Under the pieces are notes generated by a model that was given only the letters and a program-made list of their open reading frames with translations, was not told the origin of the DNA and ran no database searches. Positions 17,059 to 26,083 of a DNA stretch of 64,000 nucleotides are shown piece after piece. The position numbers and the translations under genes were made by a program. Position 1 is the stretch's first letter. Every line of letters begins with the position of its first letter. Source of the stretch: Opitutia bacterium (lineage in GTDB: Bacteria; Verrucomicrobiota; Verrucomicrobiia; Opitutales; Opitutaceae); assembly GCA_947453695.1 (NCBI GenBank), contig CANGHW010000012.1:1-64000 (forward strand), written 5' to 3'.

Positions 17059-17697
17059 TCACGCCTCACTTTTCGCCGCTGCGCTCACCACCCGCCACTC
17101 GTGCACCAGCACGGCGGCAGCCCAGACCAGCGAGAGCGCCATCACCCAGCGTCCGGCGCTGAGCACCCAGCGCGCAATAAACACGTCCTTGTGGAGCAGG
17201 TTCATGGCCGTCAGCAGGTATTCCCAATCGTGGCCCTCGACCTCGCGCCCCGTGCCGCCGCTGAGCAGCATGAGCTGCAGGCTGCGCGCATCGTTGATGT
17301 AGGGCGCCACGTCCACGAGGCTGTGTCCCGCCAGCCACAGGCATAGCGCACCGGCAAACGCGTCGTTCCGGCCCCAGCAGCGTGTCGCGACAAACCAACT
17401 GATCGGCACCAGCACCTGGAAGAGCGAACCGCCGAGGACATGCATGAAGTCGCCCAACCAACTGAAGATCACGTGCCCGGCCTCGTGAAACACCAGATGC
17501 ACGAGGTGCAGCGGCGTCGTGACGATGTCTTCGCTGAGTTCCCGCATGCTCAGGCGATGGTATTTCCACCCGTATAGCACCACGATCACCCACAAGATCG
17601 CCCGCCCGATCAGTGCCCATCGCGCGTAGGGCTTGGCGCGCTCGGGGAGGAAGAACTCCGTCACCCGCCACGACACGTTGCCCCAAAACTCGTTCAT
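17059..17697 (-). CDS. Membrane protein with HEAGH zinc-protease motif
   Basis: A 212-residue membrane protein using the ATG at 17697, which overlaps the pgpA stop (17694) by four bases. The HEAGH motif (HExxH zinc site and catalytic Glu) follows the LHLVHLVF segment near residue 60. A candidate third ligand lies in SLVDVAPYINDA downstream. At least four hydrophobic segments are visible, including WALIGRAILWVIVVLYGW and WVMALSLVWAAAVLVHEW. The layout resembles small M50-like intramembrane proteases, but the family is not certain. Being the last gene after pgsA and pgpA, it may act at the membrane. Confidence 0.6.
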   Translation of the reverse strand: MNEFWGNVSWRVTEFFLPERAKPYARWALIGRAILWVIVVLYGWKYHRLSMRELSEDIVTTPLHLVHLVFHEAGHVIFSWLGDFMHVLGGSLFQVLVPISWFVATRCWGRNDAFAGALCLWLAGHSLVDVAPYINDARSLQLMLLSGGTGREVEGHDWEYLLTAMNLLHKDVFIARWVLSAGRWVMALSLVWAAAVLVHEWRVVSAAAKSEA

Positions 17698-18209
17698 CGC
17701 GTCAGCATCCAGAGCCACACCCCGCCGTGCAGCGTCGCGCAGGCCACGAGCGCCGCCACGACATCGTCGACGACTACGCCCCACCCGCCCGGAAGATGCT
17801 GGAGCCGTTTAATTCCCAGCGGCTTTATGATGTCGAAGAAGCGAAACAGGGCGAAGCCCGCCCCCAGCGCCGCCCAAGCCGGCATCACCGCGAGGAGGGC
17901 CGGCCAGCCGAGGAAACAAAGGGGCATCGCAATAAACTCGTCCAAGATCACTTCCCCGGGGTCTTGTTTGCCGAGTCGGATCTCTGCCTCGCCACAGATC
18001 CCGACCGCCAGCGCCGCCAGCACGAGACTTACTATGAGATTACCCCCGAGGCTCAACGGCGCGACCGCCAAGGCAAAGAACAGGGTGCCCACCAGCGAGC
18101 CCCACGTGCCGGGAGCCGGCAGCTTGCGTCCGATCGGCCCCAGCGTCGCTAGTCCGACAATCACGCCCGAGGACCACGACCGCGTCCAAGCCGGCGAAGC
18201 CCACGACAT
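17694..18209 (-). CDS. pgpA: Phosphatidylglycerophosphatase A
   Basis: A 171-residue membrane enzyme that removes the phosphate from phosphatidylglycerophosphate to give phosphatidylglycerol. The PAPGTWGSLVG start, PGEVILDEFIAMP in the centre and FRFFDIIKPLGIKRLQHLPGGWGVVVDDVVA near the C-terminus are the PgpA signature segments with the active-site acids. It follows pgsA by 3 bp, so the two successive steps of phosphatidylglycerol synthesis are encoded together. Confidence 0.94.
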   Translation of the reverse strand: MSWASPAWTRSWSSGVIVGLATLGPIGRKLPAPGTWGSLVGTLFFALAVAPLSLGGNLIVSLVLAALAVGICGEAEIRLGKQDPGEVILDEFIAMPLCFLGWPALLAVMPAWAALGAGFALFRFFDIIKPLGIKRLQHLPGGWGVVVDDVVAALVACATLHGGVWLWMLTR

Positions 18210-18212
18210 GGC

Positions 18213-18815
18213 TTACTTCGCCAGCACGTGACCGTGCCGGCGGAAATATGACCAACCCGACGTCACCGTGAGCACTGCCGAGATAGCGAACAGCGACATA
18301 CCAATGATCCGCACCACCGTGATGATCCGGCCGTCTTCCCCGGGAAAATGCTCGGTAAAATCCTTCGCAAACATCTGCCCGCCCATCAGCCAGCCAATCG
18401 CGTTGAGCTGCACGAAGGTCTTCACCTTGCCGCCCGCATCCGCCTCGATCGCCACGCCTTTGAGCGCTGCGGCGACGCGCAGACCGGAGATCGAAAACTC
18501 ACGGCACAGGATGCACAACAGGAGCGACATCGCCGCGATGCTGTGGCCGAGAAAGTAGTCCCCATTTACCAGCGCAATCATGATCCCGATCACCATTACC
18601 TTGTCGATGACGGTGTCCATGAAGCGGCCGAAGGACGACACCTCGCCGCGCTTGCGGGCGATCATTCCGTCGAGCCAATCCGTCAGCGCCGCGACGATGA
18701 ACAGCCAGAAGGCGATCGTGTCGGCCCACGTGAAATCGGCATACATCAAGCCCACAATGATGAACATCAGCGGCACGCGCGAGATGGTCAGGATGTTGGG
18801 GAGATTGAACCGCAT
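18213..18815 (-). CDS. pgsA: CDP-diacylglycerol-glycerol-3-phosphate 3-phosphatidyltransferase
   Basis: A 200-residue integral membrane enzyme that makes phosphatidylglycerophosphate from CDP-diacylglycerol. The CDP-alcohol phosphatidyltransferase motif DG-x2-AR-x8-G-x3-D-x3-D is complete in LDGMIARKRGEVSSFG plus RFMDTVIDK, near residue 57. The start MRFNLPNILTISRVP at 18815 is the standard PgsA N-terminus; the longer frame adds 13 unrelated residues. It heads the pgsA-pgpA-HEAGH unit, divergent from coaD. Confidence 0.94.
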   Translation of the reverse strand: MRFNLPNILTISRVPLMFIIVGLMYADFTWADTIAFWLFIVAALTDWLDGMIARKRGEVSSFGRFMDTVIDKVMVIGIMIALVNGDYFLGHSIAAMSLLLCILCREFSISGLRVAAALKGVAIEADAGGKVKTFVQLNAIGWLMGGQMFAKDFTEHFPGEDGRIITVVRIIGMSLFAISAVLTVTSGWSYFRRHGHVLAK

Positions 18816-18940
18816 CAGGGTTGCAGGAAAACCGTGCGCCGCCCGAGTTGGCAAGCGCGGAGCCCGCTAAATATTCGAGTGACTTCACCGGCTCCACCCG
18901 CCTTGCTACCGCGGTCGCGCGCTGGGCGGGCGGCAACTCC

Positions 18941-19420
18941 ATGCGTCATTGCATCTATCCCGGAACGTTCGACCCCATCACTTGCGGCCATCTCGATGTC
19001 CTCGAGCGGGCGGCGAAGTTGTTCGACAAGGTCACCGTGGCTGTCGCCGAGAGCGCGGGCAAGGGCCCGCTGTTCACCCCGCAGCAACGCGTCGACATGA
19101 TCCGCCCCAACCTCGCCCACCTGCCCCACGTCGGGGTAACGACGTTCAGCGGCCTGCTCGTGGAGTTCTGCATGGCGCACCAAGCGGATGCCATCATCCG
19201 CGGCCTCCGCGCCCTCTCCGACTTTGAGTTTGAGTTCAATATGGCGCTGATGAACCGCCACCTTGAGCCGAAGCTGGAAACACTCTTCGTGATGCCCAAC
19301 GAGCAATTCAGCTATACGAGCTCCACGCTCGTAAAGCAGGTCGCACGTTACGGCGGCAACGTCGCCCACTTCGTCCCGCCCAACGTGGCCGAAGCGCTAC
19401 GCACGGCGTTCGCGAAATGA
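18941..19420 (+). CDS. coaD: Phosphopantetheine adenylyltransferase
   Basis: A 159-residue enzyme catalysing the fourth step of coenzyme A synthesis, ATP plus 4'-phosphopantetheine to dephospho-CoA. The nucleotidyltransferase motif YPGTFDPITCGH opens the protein. IIRGLRALSDFEFEFNMALMN in the middle and YTSSTLVKQVARYGG near the C-terminus are diagnostic. I chose the ATG at 18941 because it gives the canonical MRHCIYPGTF start. A pair of GTAG-headed palindromes lies downstream. Confidence 0.96.
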   Translation: MRHCIYPGTFDPITCGHLDVLERAAKLFDKVTVAVAESAGKGPLFTPQQRVDMIRPNLAHLPHVGVTTFSGLLVEFCMAHQADAIIRGLRALSDFEFEFNMALMNRHLEPKLETLFVMPNEQFSYTSSTLVKQVARYGGNVAHFVPPNVAEALRTAFAK

Positions 19421-19427
19421 CGCGGAA

Positions 19428-19451
19428 CCGCACCGTAACCGGTGCGGCTAC
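19428..19451 (-). repeat. REP-like palindrome with GTAG head
   Basis: Read on the minus strand: GTAG, then an 8-bp stem CCGCACCG, loop GTTA and CGGTGCGG. It lies 8 bp after the coaD stop. Three further elements with the same GTAG + 8-bp stem + 4-base loop layout occur at 19493, 36907 and 36956. Confidence 0.75.
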
Positions 19452-19492
19452 CAGCGACGTCGAATACCTGCGGAATCCGTTAACCGCCTCCC

Positions 19493-19516
19493 GTAGCCGC
19501 ACGTTTTAACGTGCGG
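19493..19516 (+). repeat. REP-like palindrome with GTAG head
   Basis: GTAG is followed by stem CCGCACGT, loop TTTA and ACGTGCGG. It faces away from the element at 19428-19451, with the two GTAG heads towards each other across about 40 bp. It lies just past the stop of the S10 peptidase gene, between two convergent genes. Confidence 0.75.
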
Positions 19517-19529
19517 CCCTCGCCCGCCC

Positions 19530-21149
19530 TCACCGCACGCCCACGCTCTTCAGCGTCGCGTCGTAGAACTTCGCGGCGTCGACCTTCAGTTTCGCGAGCT
19601 CGGTCGGCACCATATACATCATGTGGCCACCTTCGTAGAAGGTCTGGGTGACATTGCCGCGCACGGCCGCATCGAGCCCCATCTGCCGCACGGTGTAGTC
19701 CGTCGCGAAATAAGGCGTGGCGAGGTCGTAGTAGCCGTTGGCGATCCAGACCTTCAGGTGCGTGTTCCGGCTCATCGCCTGATGCAGCATCTCGGAGGTG
19801 TTGAGATACTGGTTCTGCACGTTGTTGTAGTTCCACGGCTGCACTTCGCCGGTCAGGGCGTTGTAAGGCAGGTCGGTCTCGTATTTCAGCTCACGCCGCA
19901 CGTAGTCATTGAAACACGCCGTATAGCAGCCGAGCACGGCCTCGTAGCTCGGATCAAATTCGCTGCGGGTCAGCGCGCCGGGCTGGTAGCGTATACCCGT
20001 GAGGCGGCAATCATAGCGCCCGACCGAGCGGTCTTGTGCCTCGAGCAGCTTCGTCGTGAAGGTGAAGATATCGATCCGTAGATTGCGTTGGAGGACAAAC
20101 GCCTCCGGCAGGCCGGTGAGTGCCGCGATTTCTTTCGCCAGCGCCGCCTTCTCCGCCGCCGGCAGGGCATCGCCGCGCAAGAGCGCCGGCGCATACTTGT
20201 CCTGCACAAATTTTTCTGCTGCCGCCAGTGCCGCCCGCAGGTCCCCTCCGGCGAACGCCCCGCCGAGCTTCTTGTGATACCAGGCTCCGGCCGTGTAAGT
20301 CGGGAGAAACAGCGTATAGGGCAGATCGTTGCCCGGCGTGAAGCGCGCCGTCTGGAAGTTCATGATCGATGAGATCAACGAAATGCCGTTCAGATAGAGG
20401 CCGTAGCGCTCCTGCAGGTAGTCGCTCAAACCCGAGGCCCGCGTGGTGCCGTAGCTTTCGCCGACGAGAAACTTCGGTGACGACCAGCGTTGGTTGCGCG
20501 TGGTGTAGAGGCGGATGAAATCGCCCACCGACGCGATGTCCTCGTTGAAACCGTGAAACTGCTTGGCATCTTCGCCTGCGGCGGCCCGGCTGTAGCCCGT
20601 GGACACCGGGTCGAGAAACACGAGGTCCGTCTCGTCGAGCCACGAGTGCTCGTTGTCCGCCATGCGATAGGGCGGCGGGAGCGATTCCCCATTTTCCTTC
20701 ATCAGCACGCGCTTCGGACCGATCGCGCCCATGTGCAGCCAGATCGACGCCGAGCCCGGTCCGCCGTTGAACGAAAACGTGAGCGCACGCTTCGCCGGAT
20801 CGATCTTTTCGCCTTCGCCCGGCAGCTTCGTGTATGCGACGAAGAAGATGTTGGCCTTGGTTTTCTCCCCTTTCGCGTCCTTCATCGCCATGTAGCCGGC
20901 GGTCGCCTTGTATTTGATGACTTTGCCACCGAGCGTGAGTTGGTGCTCGGACACCGCGAGGGCGGGCTCCTTTTCCTTCTCGTCCTTCTTTTCGGCTGGT
21001 TTGGCTTCAGCAGAGGCGGGCTTTTCCGCCGTCGCCGCCGCGACCGCGGCAGCCACCGAAGATGCCCCACCCCGCCGCCCTTCCTGGGCGTTGACCGCGG
21101 CAGCGGCGAGCAGGGCGAGAACGACGTTTGATAGGGAAGTTGTCTTCAT
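19530..21149 (-). CDS. Serine carboxypeptidase, peptidase family S10
   Basis: A 539-residue exported peptidase. A signal peptide (VVLALLAAAAVNAQ) ends near residue 22 and an Ala/Lys/Glu-rich linker runs to about residue 65. FSFNGGPGSASIWLHMG is the oxyanion-loop segment. VGESYGTTRASG carries the catalytic serine, NGYYDLATPYFATDY contains the catalytic aspartate and EGGHMMYMVP has the catalytic histidine, so the triad is intact. These enzymes remove C-terminal residues from peptides in acid conditions. The start overlaps the stop of the amidohydrolase gene by four bases (ATGA), placing it third in a hydrolase operon. Confidence 0.9.
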   Translation of the reverse strand: MKTTSLSNVVLALLAAAAVNAQEGRRGGASSVAAAVAAATAEKPASAEAKPAEKKDEKEKEPALAVSEHQLTLGGKVIKYKATAGYMAMKDAKGEKTKANIFFVAYTKLPGEGEKIDPAKRALTFSFNGGPGSASIWLHMGAIGPKRVLMKENGESLPPPYRMADNEHSWLDETDLVFLDPVSTGYSRAAAGEDAKQFHGFNEDIASVGDFIRLYTTRNQRWSSPKFLVGESYGTTRASGLSDYLQERYGLYLNGISLISSIMNFQTARFTPGNDLPYTLFLPTYTAGAWYHKKLGGAFAGGDLRAALAAAEKFVQDKYAPALLRGDALPAAEKAALAKEIAALTGLPEAFVLQRNLRIDIFTFTTKLLEAQDRSVGRYDCRLTGIRYQPGALTRSEFDPSYEAVLGCYTACFNDYVRRELKYETDLPYNALTGEVQPWNYNNVQNQYLNTSEMLHQAMSRNTHLKVWIANGYYDLATPYFATDYTVRQMGLDAAVRGNVTQTFYEGGHMMYMVPTELAKLKVDAAKFYDATLKSVGVR

Positions 21150-22501
21150 GATTTCGAGGCGGGGGCCACAGGGGCCTTCTGCAGTTGTTCGTATTTCTTT
21201 TGGTATTTCTCGTAGAGGCGGATGTGACGGTTCGAGAGATCGATCTTCGCCCCATCAATGAAGGCCTGCTCGACGCGCGTGGGAATTTCGAGCGGGTCGC
21301 CGTCGGTGACGATCAGCGTGGCACGTTTGCCGATCTCGACCGAACCGAGCTCCCCGGCGACGCCGAGGAGCTGCGCCGGATAGAGGGTGATAGCCTTGAG
21401 CGCTTCGGTCGGGGGCAGACCGTAGGCCGCAGCCTTGCCCGCCTGATAGGGTAGATTGCGGTCCGACTGCGTGCCGAGTTCGGCATCGGAGCCATCGTTC
21501 GCGATGCAGAAGCGCACCCCGGCTGCCTGCAGTCGCGCCGGATTGGAAAACACCGCGTCAAACGGATCTTCGCGCCGCAGCGGCAGGCCCGTCACGGGGC
21601 TCACGATCACCGCCACGTCGTTGGCCTTTAGGAGATCGGTCACGCGCCAAGCATCGAGGCCGCCGACGAGCGTGATCTTGAGTTTCTCCGTTTTGGCCCA
21701 CGCCACCGCCGACTCGATTTGCTTCACTTCGCTGGCGTGCACGAAGACCGGCAGCTCACCGCGCAATACCGGCAACATCGCTTCCCAACGCGAATCCGTG
21801 TCGGTCGTCTGCGCTGCTCCGGTCTTTGCCTTTTGGTAGGCGCGGGCCGAGGCAAACGCGTCGCGGATCTTCTTCAGGTTCTCGTCGATCGTCTTCTGCT
21901 GCTCGGTCACCGAGCGCGGGAAATTCGGATCGCGATTCACCGTCAGGTTCGGCCAGTAGATGTGCAGTGCCACCGTCGCGCGCAAGGTGAGGTCTTCCCA
22001 CGTCCAACCGTCCATGCGGATCAGCGTCGATGTGCCGGCCACGAGTCCGGTCGACAGCGGCACGCTCAACGCCGTGAGGATGCCGTTGGTCCGGGAAACC
22101 GGGATGTGTTCACTGTCGGCATTGAGCGCCGACTGGGCCCGCGCATTAGGATTGAGCGCCCCGGTTTCCGCGAGGTCGACCGAGCCGCGCACGGAGTTAA
22201 ACTCCGTGAGGCCCATGCCGGTGAAGGCCGAGATCAGTCCAGGGTAGACGTGCTTGCCTGAGACATCGGCCACGGTCACGTCCGCCGGCGCCGGCAGCTT
22301 CGCCCCGATCGCGGCGATTTTGCCGTCCCGCACGAGCACATCGGTCGCGGGCAGATCCGCGCCACTGACGGTGTGCACGGTCGCGCCGCGCAGGAGCAGC
22401 GGCTTCGCGGGGCGCACGGCCGGGATATTGTCCGACGCCAGGCCACTGGCCCAGCCGGCGAGCAAGAGCGCGAGGAGCGCGGAGAGTTTAGCGGAGCGCA
22501 T
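21146..22501 (-). CDS. Amidohydrolase-fold protein lacking the HxH metal motif
   Basis: A 451-residue exported protein. The ATG at 22501 gives a signal peptide (LSALLALLLAGWASG); the frame above it adds a non-homologous tail and overlaps the upstream gene fully. The beta-sandwich N-terminus (LLLRGATVHTVSG, VLVRDGKIAAIG) and the C-terminal GVAGELGSVEIGKRATLIVTDGDP are typical of imidazolonepropionase-like amidohydrolases. The usual PGLIDxHxH segment reads PGLISAFTGMG, so both metal histidines of the first motif are missing. It may be catalytically dead or bind a partner. It overlaps the double amidohydrolase gene by 14 bp. Confidence 0.8.
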   Translation of the reverse strand: MRSAKLSALLALLLAGWASGLASDNIPAVRPAKPLLLRGATVHTVSGADLPATDVLVRDGKIAAIGAKLPAPADVTVADVSGKHVYPGLISAFTGMGLTEFNSVRGSVDLAETGALNPNARAQSALNADSEHIPVSRTNGILTALSVPLSTGLVAGTSTLIRMDGWTWEDLTLRATVALHIYWPNLTVNRDPNFPRSVTEQQKTIDENLKKIRDAFASARAYQKAKTGAAQTTDTDSRWEAMLPVLRGELPVFVHASEVKQIESAVAWAKTEKLKITLVGGLDAWRVTDLLKANDVAVIVSPVTGLPLRREDPFDAVFSNPARLQAAGVRFCIANDGSDAELGTQSDRNLPYQAGKAAAYGLPPTEALKAITLYPAQLLGVAGELGSVEIGKRATLIVTDGDPLEIPTRVEQAFIDGAKIDLSNRHIRLYEKYQKKYEQLQKAPVAPASKS

Positions 22502-25500
22502 TGGTCGAGCAGTTGGAGGCATCCTGGCCGTTGTGATAAATCGAGCGGTATTCGAGCGACGCGCGCTCTTCGATGGCTTGCAGGGCCCGCACCAGATCCG
22601 GCGTGGGCGCAGACGCCGCACCGGCTCCGCCGCGTCCTCCCGCTCCCGCGCCGCCTCCACCTGCTCCACCGGCCGGGCCGGCGAGCGACTTCATGCGTTC
22701 GACGAGCGCCTTCTGCACGAGCGCCTCGCGCTCCGTGGTCGCGGCGACGCGCAGCGCCGCATCGTCCTCGAGAGAGAAATAGCGCCGTCCGTCGATCCAC
22801 GTCTGCTCGGCCCGCGCGTAAGTGGAGAGCGGACTTGCGCTCCAGATCACGAAGTCCGCGTCCTTGCCCACTTCGAGCGAGCCCACGCGGTCATCGATGC
22901 GGAGTTGCTTCGCGGCATTGAGTGTCACGAATTTCAACGCTTCATCCTCCGGCACGCCGCCGTATTTCACCGCCTTGGCTGCCTCGGTGTTCATGCGGCG
23001 CGCAAGCTCGGCGTCATCGGAGTTGAAGGAAACCACCACGCCCGCCGCGCGCATCATCGCTCCGTCGTAGGGAATCGCATCGACGACCTCGTATTTGTAG
23101 GCCCACCAGTCTGAGAAGCACGAGCCACCGGCCCCGAGTTTCGCAATCTCATCGGCCACCTTGTAGCCTTCGAGAATGTGCTGAAACGTCGCCACCGTGA
23201 GCTTTTCCCGCTGGGCGAGGCGGATGAACATGAGCACTTCATCCTGCCGATAGGAGTGAATGTGCACCACGCGTTCGCCCTTGAGGAGCTCCAGCGCGGC
23301 ATCGAGCCGCAAGTTGCGCCGCGGCTGCAATGCCGTGCGCCCAGCATTCCAGTCATCCCAGTCGCGCGCGTAATCGCGGGCCTGGGCGAAGGTATCGGCC
23401 ATGATCTGCTCCACGCCCATGCGCGTCGCCGGATAGCGCGGCGTCGTGCCCACCCCTTGGAAGTTCGAGCGTTTCACGTTCTCGCCGAGCGCAAACTTCA
23501 CGCCGGGCTTCGCCCCGGCAAACTTCAGTTCCTCGGGCAGCCCGCCCCAGCGCAATTTGATCACTTGGTTTTGCCCGCCCATCGGGTTGGCCGAGCCGTG
23601 CAAAAGATTCGCCGTCGTAAGCCCACCAGCGAGTTGCCGGTAGATGCTGATGTCGGTCGCGTCGATCACGTCACCGACGCGGACTTCCACGGTCACAGCA
23701 CTCGTGCCTTCGTTGACTCCGCGCGAGATGGCGGTGTGCGAGTGGCAATCGATGAGGCCCGCGGTCACATGTTTGCCCTGGGCATCAATGATCACCGCGC
23801 TGGCCGGGGCCGAGAGTCCGACGCCCAACTTCTCGATCTTGCCCGCGTGGATCAGCAGGTCAGTCCCGACTAGACGACCAGCTGAGCCGCTCGTCCAAAT
23901 CGTCGCATTCTTGACCAGCACCCACTCCGGCTGACCCGGCAGGCCCGCCCGGCCATAGGCACCCGCGGGATACGTGGCGGTCGCGAGCATCTTTTCTTCC
24001 GGCTTCTTCTCTTCCGGCTTCTTTTCGGTCGCCGCCGCGGGCGCACGGGTCGCGCTCCAGCGCACCGCCTTGCCGTCAGGGAGCAATCCCGTGCCCGCCA
24101 GCGCGCCGTCGGTAAACACACCCGCGAGGCGCACCGTGCCTTTGGCGTCCTTCCCCTGGATCACGTCCGCCGGGATGAGCAGGGTCACTTGATTGCGCGC
24201 CTGCGCGAGGGTCGCGTCTTTCTCGCCGAGCCGGGCCCGCGGACGCCCGCCCCCGGTCCGCGCTTCGATCTTCAGCTCTTCAGGCACACCGCTCGGCGCG
24301 CCGCTCCACGTGATTTTCCACGTGCCCTTGATGTCGACCTTCTGCGCGGCCTCGGTCTCAAAGTGATCGCCGTCCACCCACACGTCGGTGATCTCCGCCG
24401 TGCTGTCGGCAGTAAACAAGTCTCCGGTTGCCACGATGAGGTGGCCGATCTTGCCGGCCGCGAGAGTTCCGACCATCTCGTCCACGCCGAGTAACTTGGC
24501 CGGGGTCGTGGTCAGCGCTGCCAGCGCCGCCTCGGGCTTGAGTCCGCGTTTCACAGCCAGGCGAACCGCCGACCAAAACTGCGTGTCCGGCGTCCTCAGT
24601 CCCGCCGTCGTAAACGCCACCGTCACTCCGCCGGCGACCAACTTCGCGGCATTCGCGGGTGCCTGTTCCCAATGCTGGAGCGTCGAGAGCGCCACATCGA
24701 CCGCCTTTTCGGGCGTCTCGATTTCCGGCACCGTCGGGAAATTGAGCGGGATGATCACCGGCGTGGCTTTGGCCGCCAGGGCCCGCATCACGCGATATTC
24801 CGTGCCGTTGCCGCGCAGGATCAGTTTCAGCTTAAATTCGTCCGCGATTTTCTGGGCGCGCATTACATCGAGCTCATCCCGCGCCTCGATCACCAAGGGC
24901 TCGGTGCCGGCTGCGACCCCAGCCAGCGCCTCGAGCGAGGCATTCGCTTCGGGCCGCTCGGCACCCGCACTCTTCTGGCGGGCATAAACCTCCGTCGCCG
25001 TTTTCCACCACTGCGCATCCAGCAGGGTTTGGCGCACGAGCGCGATACTGCCCATCAACGAGCTGGGATAGGCGTTTTCGCGAAATCCGCCTTGCTCAAA
25101 CGCCACGTGCTGCGCCAAACGCGACCGCACGAGCGAAGCGCCCGGCGACCGTCCGCTCAGGCTGACCAAGGCGCTTTCGCCGCGAAACACGCCTCGCGCC
25201 GGCGTCACCGCGGCGGAGGTAAATCCGAGTTCGCGCAACGCCGACGCACCTTTCTCGTCCGCCATCAAGACTTTCGCCACATCCCGCTCGGGCGTCACGC
25301 GCGCGTTCCACGAGCGCGCCGCCGCCGCGGGGGCCATGGCCTCGGCCGGTGCCGCCTGAGCCGCCCCACCCCTTCCTCCGCGTCCGCCGCCTTCGGTCTC
25401 GACCGCCGGCTTCAGCGCGGACGGCAGGTGCAACTCGGCCAGCGGTTCGATCAGGCCGGCGTAAATCGTCTTGCCCGTTGCCGCCCAGATTCGGGCATCG

Positions 25501-25784
25501 GCCGGGACTTTCACGTCGGCTTCGGCCCCGACCGCGGTGATCACTCCGTCTCGCACCACGAGTGTGCCCCGTTCGATGACCACGCCGGGCGCCGTCACGA
25601 TCCGCGCGCCCGTGATGGCGTGCACACGGGGACTCGCATCGCGCAATCCCTCCACCGGGGTCGTTGAGACTTGGGCCGACAGTGCACCCGGCGAAAGCGC
25701 CGCCGCCGTCCCCAAGGTAAATCTCGCCAGCCAAACACCGGCACGAGAACTGAAGACACCCTTCCACACAGGAATGAGAAGCAT
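22488..25784 (-). CDS. Exported double-domain amidohydrolase
   Basis: About 1098 residues from the ATG at 25784, which gives a long signal peptide ending in LSPGALSAQ; an ATG at 25853 is an alternative. Two amidohydrolase units are fused. The first (residues about 40-500) has YAGLIEPLAELH where HxH is expected, so it looks degenerate. The second (about 620-1060) has the full set: GLIDCHSHTA near residue 681, HIHSYRQDE, TFQHILEGY and SFNSDD. It ends with a Gly/Ala-rich segment. The substrate is unknown; the downstream S10 peptidase suggests work on peptides or modified amino acids in the periplasm. The gene is divergent from the MacA-like gene. Confidence 0.82.
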   Translation of the reverse strand: MLLIPVWKGVFSSRAGVWLARFTLGTAAALSPGALSAQVSTTPVEGLRDASPRVHAITGARIVTAPGVVIERGTLVVRDGVITAVGAEADVKVPADARIWAATGKTIYAGLIEPLAELHLPSALKPAVETEGGGRGGRGGAAQAAPAEAMAPAAAARSWNARVTPERDVAKVLMADEKGASALRELGFTSAAVTPARGVFRGESALVSLSGRSPGASLVRSRLAQHVAFEQGGFRENAYPSSLMGSIALVRQTLLDAQWWKTATEVYARQKSAGAERPEANASLEALAGVAAGTEPLVIEARDELDVMRAQKIADEFKLKLILRGNGTEYRVMRALAAKATPVIIPLNFPTVPEIETPEKAVDVALSTLQHWEQAPANAAKLVAGGVTVAFTTAGLRTPDTQFWSAVRLAVKRGLKPEAALAALTTTPAKLLGVDEMVGTLAAGKIGHLIVATGDLFTADSTAEITDVWVDGDHFETEAAQKVDIKGTWKITWSGAPSGVPEELKIEARTGGGRPRARLGEKDATLAQARNQVTLLIPADVIQGKDAKGTVRLAGVFTDGALAGTGLLPDGKAVRWSATRAPAAATEKKPEEKKPEEKMLATATYPAGAYGRAGLPGQPEWVLVKNATIWTSGSAGRLVGTDLLIHAGKIEKLGVGLSAPASAVIIDAQGKHVTAGLIDCHSHTAISRGVNEGTSAVTVEVRVGDVIDATDISIYRQLAGGLTTANLLHGSANPMGGQNQVIKLRWGGLPEELKFAGAKPGVKFALGENVKRSNFQGVGTTPRYPATRMGVEQIMADTFAQARDYARDWDDWNAGRTALQPRRNLRLDAALELLKGERVVHIHSYRQDEVLMFIRLAQREKLTVATFQHILEGYKVADEIAKLGAGGSCFSDWWAYKYEVVDAIPYDGAMMRAAGVVVSFNSDDAELARRMNTEAAKAVKYGGVPEDEALKFVTLNAAKQLRIDDRVGSLEVGKDADFVIWSASPLSTYARAEQTWIDGRRYFSLEDDAALRVAATTEREALVQKALVERMKSLAGPAGGAGGGGAGAGGRGGAGAASAPTPDLVRALQAIEERASLEYRSIYHNGQDASNCSTNALR

Positions 25785-26083
25785 GGGATAAAAGCCACGC
25801 GGCTTGCGCAGCTCGCGGAACCAAACAGCCCTTATGACACTGGCAATCCCCATTTTCCACCGCCCCACCGGTTCCCGCCCCCAGCCTGATTCCAGTCCCT
25901 GCCCACGCCTCGGAGCGGCTCCTGCTCCACAAAATAATTGCGTCACCTTTCCTGCACCCCTGCGTCTTCCCGCCCCGTCGGCGCCCACCACGCTCTCCGG
26001 AATTTTCGGGAGAGTTTCGTTGCGCGTCACCGGTTTTCCTTCAACTCATATACCTTCCCCGTCCCCCTTCCCCCTTTTTCCTC
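25785..26083. other. Divergent intergenic region before macA-like gene
   Basis: About 300 bp separate the double amidohydrolase gene and the MacA-like gene. A TATACC (26050-26055) upstream of the latter could be a -10 element, but no -35 at a good distance was found. There is no repeat, hairpin or RNA that I can support. The upstream start alternative of the amidohydrolase would take up 69 bp of it. Confidence 0.4.

Noticed and set aside
22502-22669. N-terminal extension of the second amidohydrolase
   Set aside because: Overlaps the upstream gene and precedes the clear signal peptide that starts at 22501.
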